Shown here piece by piece: positions 40,914 to 50,257 of a stretch of 64,000 nt of DNA. Origin of the DNA: JANQOH01 sp965214495 (GTDB lineage Bacteria; Pseudomonadota; Alphaproteobacteria; UBA7887). The first letter of the stretch is position 1, and every line of letters begins with the position of its first letter. The translations under genes were made by a program, and so were the position numbers. Under the pieces are notes generated by a model, which made no database searches, was not told where the DNA came from, and was given only the letters and a program-made list of their open reading frames with translations. The stretch lies in assembly GCA_965214495.1 (NCBI GenBank), contig OZ243958.1, positions 1,674,001-1,738,000 on the forward strand, in the 5' to 3' direction.

Positions 40914-40924
40914 TGTACCTCCTC

Positions 40925-43105
40925 CTACCCGCGGGTACCAGAAACTGGGACGCCTTGCGACCCACTCGCCGGCCGCGGCGTCGCCGTGAATTCATCGATC
41001 TGCACCGGAATCGTGAAGTAGCTTGATTGCGTCCTCATCTTCACGAGTCCCGTCTCGGAGACGTTCATGATGTCGCCTGCGAAGTCCTTGAAGTCATTGA
41101 ACTTGCTGATCTGATTCGTCTCGTCGGTGTTGTTCAGATGGGCGATAAACCAATTCTCAGTGTTTTTTAGAATATTCGCCTGGATGGAGGACGGCTCCTG
41201 CGTAGAGTACACCATGCCGATGTTGAATTTTGCCCCCTCCTTGGCGATTCGCGCCCAAATGTTGGTGTTGTCGTCCTCACTTGAGCGTGGGAGCAAGGTG
41301 TGGGCTTCCTCCGCGTAGATAATGACATGAGGTGGACGCACAATTTCGCCCGTATCGCGATCTACCTGAGCGTTGACGAAGCTCTGTTGCTGCGCTCTGA
41401 ACAAACCCAACACGATCCTCTCCGCCGCTTGCCGGTTCAGATCGGGGTCACCTAGTAGCTGATCGACAATGACGAGCTTTCCCTCTCTGACTTGTCTGAC
41501 GACGGCGTCCGCGTAGTCTTCGTCTGAGTCCAAGTCATGCCAAACCCTCGCGTTCCTTGCCATGGCCAAGCCACGCGTCCCGTCATAGATCCGCAGCAGT
41601 CCCTTCAGATGAGAGTCCGACCAGTTCCGCCCTTGATGTGACTCAGCGTAGCTCTGATCGAATTTTTTGAATTCGTCCTTCCTCGTCCACTCGGCGAACG
41701 CCTTGACGAAGTTGCCCGCAACATCCCATTGCATCCGGCCTTTGCTCTCGTCAAGCAACCCCACATACTGTTTCGTTTCCGAGTACTGAGCCATCAAATT
41801 TCTGATCTCCTGACTGAACAACCCCCTCGTGCTCGGGTGCCATTCAGGGGTAGCGAATCCCGCGTTCGCTAGCATGCAGCGGTATACGAAGAGTCGTCGA
41901 CGGAATCGCGTATACTCCCCCCGTGCTTTTTCGCCCACGGTGCCGCCCGTGTCGTCCAGGCGCGCGTTTCGGAAGTCCGTGACGTACCCGCCCGTTTCCT
42001 CGGCCAGAGAGTCGTTGATGATCTGCTTGCCTTGGTACAGGCTATGAAGTACCTGCTCAAGGTGCTGTTCGTCGGTCTGAGGATTCGGTGGCTCCTCCGC
42101 GCCGTAGAAGTTGAACTTCGTGATGTGCCGGTCCGGGTCGTGGGGGTGCCGGTGCGATCCGTATGTCTGGACGTGGCCCTTGTACTCCGGCGTCTCGTGC
42201 TGCAAGTTCCGGAGGCACCCCTGATCCTGCGGGTTATCGTTAGCATATTCCCCGTTCGGGTCAAATATGAGTTGCCCCACCTTCACGCCGTCAACCTCGG
42301 AGCGGAGCTTGAAGAGCGCCTTCGCGATCGTCTTGGTGGTGTTCGACTTACCGGTTCGGGTCATGCCGAACAGCGCGGTGCGCTGAGCGATGAAATCGCT
42401 TGCCCGAATCGAGACCTGCACGGCCTCGGGGGCGTCGGCCTCCACCGTTGCCGCTGAGTACCTCAGCCGACCGACCCTCTGTGCCGAGGATGAGTCTTTC
42501 TCGATTCGTCGGCGGTTGACGATGCGTTCCAGAGCGGGGCCGTTCGGCTTGTATATCTTCATACCTTGCCCAGCGTTGAAGTTCGATATGTCACTTCCGA
42601 AGTGGACCACCCACTCATCGTCCGATTCGCCTCGGCAAGCTCGGAACGTGCCCAGAATCCGGCACCTGATACCGGAGTACCGAAGCATATTCAGGGTGAA
42701 CTGATCCGTGTGTCCGGACTCGTCGTAGGTCCGATCAGTGTCGTTCGCCCGCTTGACGGCGTCGAGGCGGGCAGTCTCCAAGTCGGCGTCACTCCGAAGC
42801 CTCACGCTCTCCGACACCCTGATCAGCAGCAGCGACGGATCGCTCGGCAATCTCCTCTTGGACAAATCTGCTTGCGTGATTCGAGTCGCGAGTAGCAGGC
42901 ATCCATGTGGGATGCCGTTCGCTTGGTTTTTCTGGGTGTCGTGAACCAGAATGTCAGCGTGCCCGTAGTCCAACGTGATTAAATCGCCGATATACTGGTC
43001 GGGCGAGATCATGCTGGAGAGTTCTTGTTCGGCATCCTCCTTAGTGGTTTTGCCAAGATCGTTGGCGAGATTATCGAGAAATTGACGGCGAGGGGATTGG
43101 TTCAT
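40925..43105 (-). CDS. herA: HerA-type DNA translocase (DUF87 ATPase)
   Basis: The 726-residue ATPase has Walker A GMTRTGKSNT (247-256) following an N-terminal barrel (HAS domain). The Walker B HVIIYAEEAHTLLPR (around 610) is typical of HerA/FtsK-like translocases, and the arginine-finger/sensor region IAKEGAKFNIGMVYSTQEPS is complete. The C-terminal tail is variable. It is the first gene of the operon, and its start lies 43 bases from the left end of the IS1380 element, so its native promoter may have been displaced or replaced by the IS. Codon usage is visibly less GC-rich than in genes left of 33.8 kb or right of 47.6 kb. Confidence 0.88.
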   Translation of the reverse strand: MNQSPRRQFLDNLANDLGKTTKEDAEQELSSMISPDQYIGDLITLDYGHADILVHDTQKNQANGIPHGCLLLATRITQADLSKRRLPSDPSLLLIRVSESVRLRSDADLETARLDAVKRANDTDRTYDESGHTDQFTLNMLRYSGIRCRILGTFRACRGESDDEWVVHFGSDISNFNAGQGMKIYKPNGPALERIVNRRRIEKDSSSAQRVGRLRYSAATVEADAPEAVQVSIRASDFIAQRTALFGMTRTGKSNTTKTIAKALFKLRSEVDGVKVGQLIFDPNGEYANDNPQDQGCLRNLQHETPEYKGHVQTYGSHRHPHDPDRHITKFNFYGAEEPPNPQTDEQHLEQVLHSLYQGKQIINDSLAEETGGYVTDFRNARLDDTGGTVGEKARGEYTRFRRRLFVYRCMLANAGFATPEWHPSTRGLFSQEIRNLMAQYSETKQYVGLLDESKGRMQWDVAGNFVKAFAEWTRKDEFKKFDQSYAESHQGRNWSDSHLKGLLRIYDGTRGLAMARNARVWHDLDSDEDYADAVVRQVREGKLVIVDQLLGDPDLNRQAAERIVLGLFRAQQQSFVNAQVDRDTGEIVRPPHVIIYAEEAHTLLPRSSEDDNTNIWARIAKEGAKFNIGMVYSTQEPSSIQANILKNTENWFIAHLNNTDETNQISKFNDFKDFAGDIMNVSETGLVKMRTQSSYFTIPVQIDEFTATPRPASGSQGVPVSGTRG

Positions 43106-43148
43106 TGGCGGGGTCCTGACTTCGACGGTTGGGCCGGATTCTCGCTAG

Positions 43149-44837
43149 CCCGGATATCTCACGGTGTGTGGTGCATCGGCCTCTGTGATCTGATAAAGTC
43201 GTTGTTGACCAATGACTTGCCAGATCGGGAGCAGAGGACCGATGCAGACGGAGTGTATCAGCAAGCAGTTTGAGTTTGAAGGCTTTGGGAAGCGCCGGGT
43301 TGTTGCCGGGTTTGACGGCGGTGCGCTGACGACCAACGCGGGTGCGCTACTGCTTCGCCGGACCGATCGGGCGATCGGCCTGTTCGAGCGGGTGGCCGCT
43401 TGCTTCACCGATGCTCGGCGGTCGGACCTTGTAGTCCATGACCTGCGGGCCTTGATCGGCCAGCGCATCGGCGCGATTGCCCTGGGTCATGAGGATGTGG
43501 CGGACCACGACGAGCTTCGCCACGATCCGGTGTTGGCGCTTCTGTCGGATCACTGTGAGCCGAAGCGGCGGGACTGTGCGGTGCTGGCGGGCAAGAGCAC
43601 GCTGAACCGGTTGGAGCATGCATTTGGGGATAAGCCCGGGCGTTACCATCGGATCGGCCACGATGCCGGCGCGCTCGAGGATTTGTTGGTGACGCTGTTT
43701 CTGGAGGCTCACGAGGGGCCCGAGAAGCGCATCGTGCTGGACCTGGACGCCACTGACGATCCGCTGCACGGGGATCAGGAGGGCCGGTTTTTCCACGGCT
43801 ATTACAAGTGCTATTGCTATCTGCCGCTGTACATCTTTTGTGGCCGTCATCTTCTGGCGTCTCGGCTGCGCCCGGCCAACATCGACGCGGCGGCCGGGGC
43901 GGTGGACGAGGTGGCGCGGATCGTTGGCCAGGTCCGCGCCCGGTGGCCTGAGGTGGAGATCGTTTTGCGGGCCGATTCCGGTTTTTGCCGTGAGGACCTG
44001 ATGGTCTGGTGCGAGGCCAATGACGTTGGCTATCTGTTCGGGCTGGCCCGCAACCGCCGGCTGGCCGCCGTCATCGAGCGCGAGCTTGGCGCGGCCAAGG
44101 CCGCCTGTAAGGCGAGCGGCCAGCCGGCGCGGCGGTTCGCCGACTTCGTGTATCGGACACGGCAGAGCTGGTGCCGGGCGCGCCGGGTCGTGGCCAAGGC
44201 CGAACATCTCCCCAAGGGCGCCAATCCGCGCTTCGTGGTCACGTCGTTGCCGGCGGATCGGTATGACGCGCGAACACTCTACGAAGACCTCTACTGCGCC
44301 CGCGGCGAGATGGAGAACCGGATCAAGGAATGCCAACTCGATCTGTTCGCCGACCGCACCTCGGCCCGGACCATGCGGGCCAACCAACTGCGCCTGTGGT
44401 TCGCCTCCTTCGCCTACGTCCTGGTGTGTGCGCTGCGGCGCATCGGCTTGAAGGCGACGCGGCTGGAGAACGCCACTTGTGGCGCCATTCGTTTGAAACT
44501 GCTCAAGCTCGGCGCTCAGGTCCGGCGCAGCGCACGGCGCATTCTCGTCTCCATGGCCAGCAACCACCCCTACCGAACCGAGTTCGCCCGGGCACACCGA
44601 CGATTATCGCGCTGAACCGTCCCACCACGCGACCTTGACATGCCGGCGCCAGCGCCGGGCGATGACGGCTGCGTTCATCTTGAGAACAAAGCAAGAAACC
44701 CGGCATGAGCGGTGCCCAAACACCAAAACGCCACCCCAACCAAACACAACGACGCCACAGCGCCCTCCCGCGCCCAGCCCGCCGCCGCCAAACAACCCAC
44801 AAAGCGTCCCATCCCGAGCCGCTGTGAGATATCCGGG
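43149..44837 (+). mobile_element. IS1380-family insertion sequence, complete
   Basis: The 1689-bp element is bounded by perfect 14-bp inverted repeats CCCGGATATCTCAC (43149-43162) and GTGAGATATCCGGG (44824-44837). It is flanked by a 4-bp target duplication CTAG (43145-43148 and 44838-44841), as expected for IS1380. It holds a single full-length transposase gene and looks recently active. Confidence 0.92.
43242..44615 (+). CDS. IS1380-family DDE transposase
   Basis: The 457-residue transposase has acidic catalytic motifs in IVLDLDATDDPLHG and VLRADSGFCRED, and a C-terminal ARGEMENRIKECQLDLFADR with the catalytic Glu, the IS1380 signature. The ATG at 43242 (MQTECISKQFEFEGFGKR) matches the family start; an ATG 30 bases upstream is in frame but lies before the conserved N terminus. 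No frameshift is seen, so the element should be able to move. Confidence 0.92.
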   Translation: MQTECISKQFEFEGFGKRRVVAGFDGGALTTNAGALLLRRTDRAIGLFERVAACFTDARRSDLVVHDLRALIGQRIGAIALGHEDVADHDELRHDPVLALLSDHCEPKRRDCAVLAGKSTLNRLEHAFGDKPGRYHRIGHDAGALEDLLVTLFLEAHEGPEKRIVLDLDATDDPLHGDQEGRFFHGYYKCYCYLPLYIFCGRHLLASRLRPANIDAAAGAVDEVARIVGQVRARWPEVEIVLRADSGFCREDLMVWCEANDVGYLFGLARNRRLAAVIERELGAAKAACKASGQPARRFADFVYRTRQSWCRARRVVAKAEHLPKGANPRFVVTSLPADRYDARTLYEDLYCARGEMENRIKECQLDLFADRTSARTMRANQLRLWFASFAYVLVCALRRIGLKATRLENATCGAIRLKLLKLGAQVRRSARRILVSMASNHPYRTEFARAHRRLSR

Positions 44838-44841
44838 CTAG

Positions 44842-45035
44842 GCTTCCGGCTGGAGATTCCGGGCAAGACAATAATTTAGTGGTTTCCGTGCGGTCAAGCC
44901 GGGTTGTTGTGCCTCAGCGATTCTCGTTACGGCGCTCGTATATTTGGGCCTCGCCGGGTCCGAGACCCTCCGCAGAGAGATTTACTGCGCGCATCGGTCG
45001 AGCCACCAAATGCGAATTGCTTGCCGGGACGGCAG
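44842..45035. other. Spacer between IS elements, contains a segment repeated at 53 kb
   Basis: These bases are the former flank shared by both insertions. The segment 44949-45022 (GCCTCGCCGGGTCCGAGACC to GCGAATTGCTTG) is about 80 percent similar to the reverse complement of 53072-53145. In both places it lies near a hairpin repeat of the GTAGGGGTAACCCTTG type. No gene is supported. Confidence 0.55.
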
Positions 45036-46205
45036 CACTGCTGTCCGGTTCACCCTGAAGCCCATTGTATGGCGGTTTGGTTGGAGCATTTCGGGGGGCG
45101 GGTGATGGGGGCCGATGAGTCGGCCGATGCGCTTTCGATGCATGAGATTAGCGCGCACGAGGCGGGCGAAAGCGAGCGGGGATTTGACGACGTTCTGTGC
45201 GGCTTGGGCGAGGTGGAGCAGCAGATAAGCGATCAGGGCGACGGCGATCTGGATGCGCACGGCGTTCTCGCTGACGCCGAGGAAGTGGTGGATCCTCAAG
45301 GTCTGTTTGACCCATCGAAAGAACAACTCGATGGCCCAGCGCCGCTTGTAGAGATCGGCGATTGCCCGGGCCGGGGCATCGAGGTCGTTGGAGAGGATGC
45401 GCAGCGTCTTGCCGGTGTCGATCCTGACCCCAACCTCGCGCACCGAATCGGAGAACGGGTTCTGGCGGCTCCGCGCCGCGCGTTGCGGCAACAGGCCGAT
45501 GCGGTCCGACAGAATGTCGTCGTCTTCGGGAACATCGAGTTCGGCGCTCACCGTCAACGGCGTGTTGGCCTTGAAGCGGGTGACGACGCGGCAGCCTGCA
45601 GCATCGAGCCTGGCCCACCAGGCGTAATCGTAGTAGCCGAGGTCGAAGACCCAAGTGGCGCCGGCCTCGACCGGCATCTCGTGCGCCGCCGTGATGTCGT
45701 TGACCTTGGCCGCCGTGACCGACGCATAGAGCGGTTGCTCGGCGTCGGCATCGTAGATCACGTGGAGCTTGGCGCCGCAGGCCTTGGCCGAAAAATGCGC
45801 CCACTCCGATCCCCGCCTGTCCAGGCGAAGGTTCGTCGCGTCGATCAGGTAAGTCGCCTCGCCGATCTTGCGGCGCAGGCCCCGCCGGGCGAGACCGACC
45901 ATCTTGGCGAACAGGTTGGCGAACAACGCCGCCGGGCGTCTGGCATTGGCGTCGGCCAACGTCGAGCGCTGCGCCACGCGACCGCCCACATGATAGAGGC
46001 GGGCCTTGTGGCTGTGCAGACCGCCGACGATCTCGCGCAGGCTCGTCGCCCCGGAAAGCTGGCCGTAAAGCAACGCGATCAGTTGATCCCGGGTGCGCAG
46101 GCGCCGCACCCGACTGTCCGCTCCATGGGCCTCCACCAGCCGATCAAACGCAGCCCACGGAACACGCTTCAACAGGTCGCGGGAAACGCTGCTGTGGTGG
46201 CGCAT
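44982..46205 (-). CDS. IS4-family DDE transposase
   Basis: The 407-residue frame has the DDE motifs TYLIDATNLRLDRRG, WVFDLGYYDYAWW and the YREK-like LYKRRWAIELFFRWVKQ of IS4 transposases. The ATG at 46205 (MRHHSSVSRDLLKRVPWAAF) is chosen over an upstream in-frame ATG at 46271 because it matches the family start. The frame runs through the left inverted repeat and ends 54 bases outside the element, so the final 18 residues come from flanking DNA; either the native stop is lost or stop usage depends on the target site. Confidence 0.85.
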   Translation of the reverse strand: MRHHSSVSRDLLKRVPWAAFDRLVEAHGADSRVRRLRTRDQLIALLYGQLSGATSLREIVGGLHSHKARLYHVGGRVAQRSTLADANARRPAALFANLFAKMVGLARRGLRRKIGEATYLIDATNLRLDRRGSEWAHFSAKACGAKLHVIYDADAEQPLYASVTAAKVNDITAAHEMPVEAGATWVFDLGYYDYAWWARLDAAGCRVVTRFKANTPLTVSAELDVPEDDDILSDRIGLLPQRAARSRQNPFSDSVREVGVRIDTGKTLRILSNDLDAPARAIADLYKRRWAIELFFRWVKQTLRIHHFLGVSENAVRIQIAVALIAYLLLHLAQAAQNVVKSPLAFARLVRANLMHRKRIGRLIGPHHPPPEMLQPNRHTMGFRVNRTAVLPSRQAIRIWWLDRCAQ

Positions 46206-46307
46206 GGCATTGACCCTCTTCCGTGTCCAAAACGTCGCTAAACGCTTGGACGCCAGTAGAATCAATGCCATGCAACCCGGCTACAAAAATTTAACCGGAC
46301 AGCAGTG
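45036..46307 (-). mobile_element. IS4-family insertion sequence
   Basis: The 1272-bp element has perfect 15-bp inverted repeats, CACTGCTGTCCGGTT (45036-45050) and AACCGGACAGCAGTG (46293-46307). A 9-bp target duplication GGACGGCAG flanks it (45027-45035 and 46308-46316), fitting the IS4 group. It contains one transposase gene on the minus strand. Confidence 0.9.
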
Positions 46308-46349
46308 GGACGGCAGGGGGCGGCGGCTATGCGGCCAGGGGACGCAAGA

Positions 46350-46377
46350 ACCTGTAGGGGTAACCCTTGCGGTTGCC
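46350..46377. repeat. Family A left arm used as group II intron target
   Basis: CCTGTAGGGGTAACCCTTGC followed by GGTTGCC forms a hairpin (GGTAACC with GGTTGCC, loop CTTGC). The sequence GTGCG, the usual group II intron 5' end, follows immediately at 46378. Insertion next to a hairpin is typical of group IIC introns. Confidence 0.6.
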
Positions 46378-46905
46378 GTGCGCCGTGGTAAGGCGCCATT
46401 TCCCGGCGGGTGCGAATCCCGCCCGGCGACTGTCGCTCCAGCCGGAAGCAATCGGAGCGGTTGAAGGAGGTAACGACTTCGACTGAAGCACTTCGATGTA
46501 ACGAGCCGCTTTGGGCGGTTCAGCGACCACGCGGGCCGCAACGCGAGTGAACGCCGAGCAGGCCTCGAAACGGGTGATGCGGAAGCCGACCCGCCGGCAT
46601 CCCGGGGAAGGCTGACATTGGCCGGGAAGCGAGCGACGCGAGCACCGGCCGGTTCCGCCGGGGTAGTGGCGGCGGCACGCATGGAAGAGGGAGATGGCAG
46701 CAACACGGGAAGCCCCTGGCGGTGGCGTGGCACGCGCCAACCGACCGCCCGCGAGGGATGGGTCGGGCCGCCGGGGGTGGCGGAGAGGCTCGTAGTACCG
46801 ATGAAGTCGGGTAACGCCGACGGAGGGAAGGGGCCTTGGTTCGAGAGTGGCGTTTGACGGAGGAAGGGACGTGGGGACTGGCGAGAGCCTATCAGCCCCG
46901 GCGAG

Positions 46906-47422
46906 TGTTTCCGGAGGCTCCGGACGGCGCTGCATGCGCAAGCGAAGGAAGCTCCGGGCTATCGTTTCTATACGCTGTGCGACAAGGTGTGGCGCGCCGA
47001 CGTGCTCGCCGTTGCCTGGCAGGAGGTCCGCCGTAATGGCGGGACTGCCGGTGTGGACGGCGAGACGGTGGCGGACATCGAGGCGTATGGGGCGGAGCGG
47101 TGGCTTGGGGCACTGGCGTATCTGCCGCAGGATCGGCGGGCTGACGATAGCGCGCAACGGGCTGCTGGACCCGGACGTGATCGTAGATCGCCTGAACCGG
47201 TTGATGACCGGATGGGCACACGACTTCGTCCCGGGTCGGGTCAGTCCGGCCTATGCCGCGATCGATCGGCACGCGAACCGGCGGCTGCGTCAGTGGTTGT
47301 ATCGTAAGCACAAGGTTCGGGCCGGGAAACAGGTGCGCTTCCCGGATGAGTGTCTATACGACGACATGGGCCTCCCCCGCCTTGCCCCGCGAACGAGCGG
47401 CTTTCCGTGGGCGAAGGCATGA
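46906..47422 (+). pseudogene. Group II intron reverse transcriptase/maturase, deleted and frameshifted
   Basis: The N-terminal part reads CFRRLRTALHAQAKEAPGYR, then DKVWRADVLAVAWQEVRRNG and GTAGVDGETVADIEAYGAER in one frame to about 47140 (LAYLPQDRR). The C-terminal part, DPDVIVDRLNRLMTGWAHDF to the RFPDECLYDDMGLPRL end, is in another frame and stops at 47422. The catalytic YADD region and the whole palm domain, some 250 residues, are missing. The junction lies at about 47140-47160. A functional protein is about 420-480 residues. Confidence 0.82.
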
Positions 47423-47432
47423 TCTCGTCCGA

Positions 47433-47465
<33 letters not shown>

Positions 47466-47624
47466 GATGAGCGGCGACTGGAAACGGAGCCACGGCGTGG
47501 AGTGAGGCACCGGCACAGCGAAAGCCGCCGGACAACAGCGACCCCCACAAGCCTACCGCAACCGCGCCAGTCACCGACTCTACCCTACAGACAATACCAG
47601 CGGTGTTCAGCAAGAGCAACGGAC

Positions 47625-49043
47625 TCAGCGCCGGCCGGTGGAGATATGGAGAGGCTGGCCGAGGGCCAGATGCGCCGCCTCGCCATAGAGTTCGCCCAGG
47701 GTGGGGTGAGCGTGGACGGTGAGCGCGAGGTCTTCGACCGTCGCGCCCATCTCGATGGCGAGCACCCCCTCCCCGATCAGGTCGGAAGCGTGCGGGGCGG
47801 CGATGTGGACGCCGAGCACCCGCCCTTCGGCGGCGTCGGCGACGATCTGCAGGAACCCCTCACGCGCCGCCAGAGTGCGCGCGCGCCCCGACGCAGCCAA
47901 GGGGAAGCTGGTCGCCCGGGCCTCGATGCCCTCGGCTTGAGCTTCCGCGAGAGTCAGGCCGGCGGTGGCGATCTCGGGATCGGAAAACACGACCGCCGGG
48001 ATCGCCTGCGGCAGAAACGCCGCCTTGCGACCGCACAACGCCTCCGCAGCGACAGAAGCTTCAGCGGTCGCCTTGTGCGCAAGCGCCGGCCCCGGGGTGA
48101 CATCGCCGACCGCCGCGACATGCGCGGTCAGGCGACGGTCGGCGGCTACCGCCAACAAGCCGTTGCCGTCGGTTTCGATCCCCGCCGACGCGAGTTCCAG
48201 ATCGTCGGTATTGGGCCGGCGGCCGACCGCAACCACCACTTTCTCCGCGGCGATCTTTCGCGGCCCGTCCGCGCCGTCGAGGACGAGGCAGCCGTTCTCG
48301 TAACCCGCGGCGCGTGCGTTGACGTTCACGTCGATGCCGAGCGCGGCCAGCGTCTTCGCGACCGGGCGGGCGAGGAGCGCATCCATCGCCGGCAGGATGC
48401 GGGACTCGGCCTCGACGATCGAAACCCTGGCGCCGAGCTTGGCGCAGGCGATGCCGATCTCCAACCCGATATAGCCGGCACCGACGATCGCCAGCGTCTC
48501 CGGCAGCGCCTCGAGCGCCAGAGCGCCGGTCGAATCGAGGACGTCGGCGCCGTCGAACGGGAGAGCGGGAAGTTCGATCGGCCGCGAGCCGGGGGCGAGG
48601 ATCAGATCGGTGAAGTCCACGAACCGCGCCTGACCGTCGTCCGGCGTGATCACCCCCTTGCCGGGGGCGGTGAAACGGAACGCGCCGCGGGCGACGGTAA
48701 CGCCCGCGGCGTCGAGCAGCCCGCGCACGCCGCCGGTCAACCCCGCCACCACTTCGTTCTTCCAGGTCTGGAAGCGCGCCATGTCCGCGCCCGAACCGGG
48801 CGCGGCGAGGCCGGCACGGACGGCGCCGCGGGCACGATGCGCAAGATCGGCGATCTCGATCAGCGCCTTGCTCGGAATGCACCCGACGCGCAGGCACACG
48901 CCGCCGGCGCCGTCCTCTCCATCGCGATCGACGAGAAGCACCCTGCGGCCCAGTTGCGCCGCGCGCAGGGCCGCGGCGTAGCCGCCGGGCCCGGCGCCGA
49001 CGACGACGAGATCGGCCGGTTCCGAGACCTGGCCAACGACCAT
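47625..49043 (-). CDS. lpd: Dihydrolipoyl dehydrogenase, E3 of the 2-oxoacid dehydrogenase complex
   Basis: The 472-residue flavoprotein reoxidises dihydrolipoyl-E2 with NAD+. It has the FAD motif VVVGAGPGGYAAALRAAQ (13-30), redox disulfide GGVCLRVGCIPSK (Cys50, Cys55), NAD motif AIVGAGYIGLEIG, second FAD motif VAAVGDVTPGPALAHKA, and the C-terminal HAHPTLGE with the catalytic His-Glu pair. Its ATG shares one base with the E2 stop codon (TGATG). It is the last gene of a four-gene operon. Confidence 0.93.
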   Translation of the reverse strand: MVVGQVSEPADLVVVGAGPGGYAAALRAAQLGRRVLLVDRDGEDGAGGVCLRVGCIPSKALIEIADLAHRARGAVRAGLAAPGSGADMARFQTWKNEVVAGLTGGVRGLLDAAGVTVARGAFRFTAPGKGVITPDDGQARFVDFTDLILAPGSRPIELPALPFDGADVLDSTGALALEALPETLAIVGAGYIGLEIGIACAKLGARVSIVEAESRILPAMDALLARPVAKTLAALGIDVNVNARAAGYENGCLVLDGADGPRKIAAEKVVVAVGRRPNTDDLELASAGIETDGNGLLAVAADRRLTAHVAAVGDVTPGPALAHKATAEASVAAEALCGRKAAFLPQAIPAVVFSDPEIATAGLTLAEAQAEGIEARATSFPLAASGRARTLAAREGFLQIVADAAEGRVLGVHIAAPHASDLIGEGVLAIEMGATVEDLALTVHAHPTLGELYGEAAHLALGQPLHISTGRR

Positions 49044-50257
49044 CAGAGCCGCCCGAGCAGTCGCACCGGGTCGCGAAGGTAGTCGCCGATCGCCGCCGCG
49101 AAATCGCCGAGATGCGCGCCGTCGTTCAAGCGGTGATCGGTCGAAACGACGAGCGGCAGGTTCGGCCGCACCGCCGGGGCGCCATCGATCGGCACCACCG
49201 TTTCGCGGATCGCGCCGACGCCGAGAATCGCCACTTCGGGCGGGCGGATGATGGGGGTGCCGAAATGGCCGCCATAGCTGCCATAGTTCGAGATGGTGAA
49301 CGTGCCGCCGCGCAACTGCTCGACCGTGACCTTGCGCGCCCGCGCCGCCTCGGCGAGCGCCGCGATCTCGCGCGCCAACGCGAGAACGGGTTTGCGGTCG
49401 GCGTCGTGGACCACCGGCACGATCAGCCCGTCGGGGGTCGCCGCCGCGAAACCGATATTGACGCGGTGGCGATAGACGATCTCCCCGGCCTCCAGGTTCA
49501 ACGAGGCGTTGAAGCGGGGATGGCGCCGGAGCGCGGCGGCGCACGCCTTCATGACGATCGGCAGATAGCTGGGCTTGATCCCCTCCGGCTCGAACTCGGC
49601 GATCAGGGCACGGCGCGCGGCGACCAGATTGGCGGCGTCGATCTCGTGGAACGTGAGGATGTGCGGAATCTCGCGCCACGCCGCGGCCATGGTCAGGGCG
49701 ATCCGGCGGCGCAGGCCGCGCAACGGTTCGACGCGATCCTCGCCTGCCGGGGCTGAAACCGGGGCTGCCGGCGCGTCCTGCGGAGCCGCTGCGGGCGGCG
49801 CCTTGCCGGCGCGCTCGACATCGTCCTTCGTGATCTGCCCGCGGCTGCCGGTACCGCTCAGCGTCGTCAGATCGACACCGAGTTCCCGCGCCAGCCTGCG
49901 CGTCGCCGGGCTGGCCAGAACGCGCTTGCCCTTCGCCTTCACCGGTTTGCCGGTCGCCGGCGCGGGCGCCGCAGGCGGCGACGGCTCGGCCTCTCGCGCG
50001 GCCGCCGGTCTCTCGCCGTCGGTTTCGATCACCACCAGCATGGCGCCCACCGGCACCGTTGCGCCCACCGCGCCGCCGAGAGTCTTGATCGTGCCTGCGA
50101 CCGGCGCCGGGATCTCGACCACCGCCTTGTCGGTCTGGATATCGACGACGATCTGATCGGCGGCGACGCTGTCGCCCTCGCCGACATGCCAGTGAACGAT
50201 CTCGCCCTCACCCAACCCCTCGCCCACGTCGGGCAGGTCGAAGCGGTAGTCGCTCAT
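49043..50257 (-). CDS. Dihydrolipoyllysine acyltransferase, E2 of 2-oxoacid dehydrogenase
   Basis: The 404-residue protein has one N-terminal lipoyl domain (lipoyl Lys44 in DIQTDKAVVEIP). A Pro/Ala linker leads to a peripheral-subunit-binding domain (LASPATRRLARELGVDLTTL, GTGSRGQITKDDV), and the catalytic domain has DHRLNDGAHLGDF with its active-site His and Asp near the C terminus. A single lipoyl domain and this sequence pattern fit branched-chain 2-oxoacid dehydrogenase E2 as well as some pyruvate dehydrogenases. The ATGA overlap with the E1-beta gene indicates translational coupling. Confidence 0.9.
   Translation of the reverse strand: MSDYRFDLPDVGEGLGEGEIVHWHVGEGDSVAADQIVVDIQTDKAVVEIPAPVAGTIKTLGGAVGATVPVGAMLVVIETDGERPAAAREAEPSPPAAPAPATGKPVKAKGKRVLASPATRRLARELGVDLTTLSGTGSRGQITKDDVERAGKAPPAAAPQDAPAAPVSAPAGEDRVEPLRGLRRRIALTMAAAWREIPHILTFHEIDAANLVAARRALIAEFEPEGIKPSYLPIVMKACAAALRRHPRFNASLNLEAGEIVYRHRVNIGFAAATPDGLIVPVVHDADRKPVLALAREIAALAEAARARKVTVEQLRGGTFTISNYGSYGGHFGTPIIRPPEVAILGVGAIRETVVPIDGAPAVRPNLPLVVSTDHRLNDGAHLGDFAAAIGDYLRDPVRLLGRL

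Noticed and set aside
46378..46450. Cobalamin riboswitch (GGGTGCGAATCCCGCC and CGACTGT resemble parts of the consensus)
   Set aside because: The stretch is better explained as the 5' domain of the group II intron: GTGCG end, pairing GCGCC/GGCGC, and reverse transcriptase and domain V downstream. No B12 gene follows.
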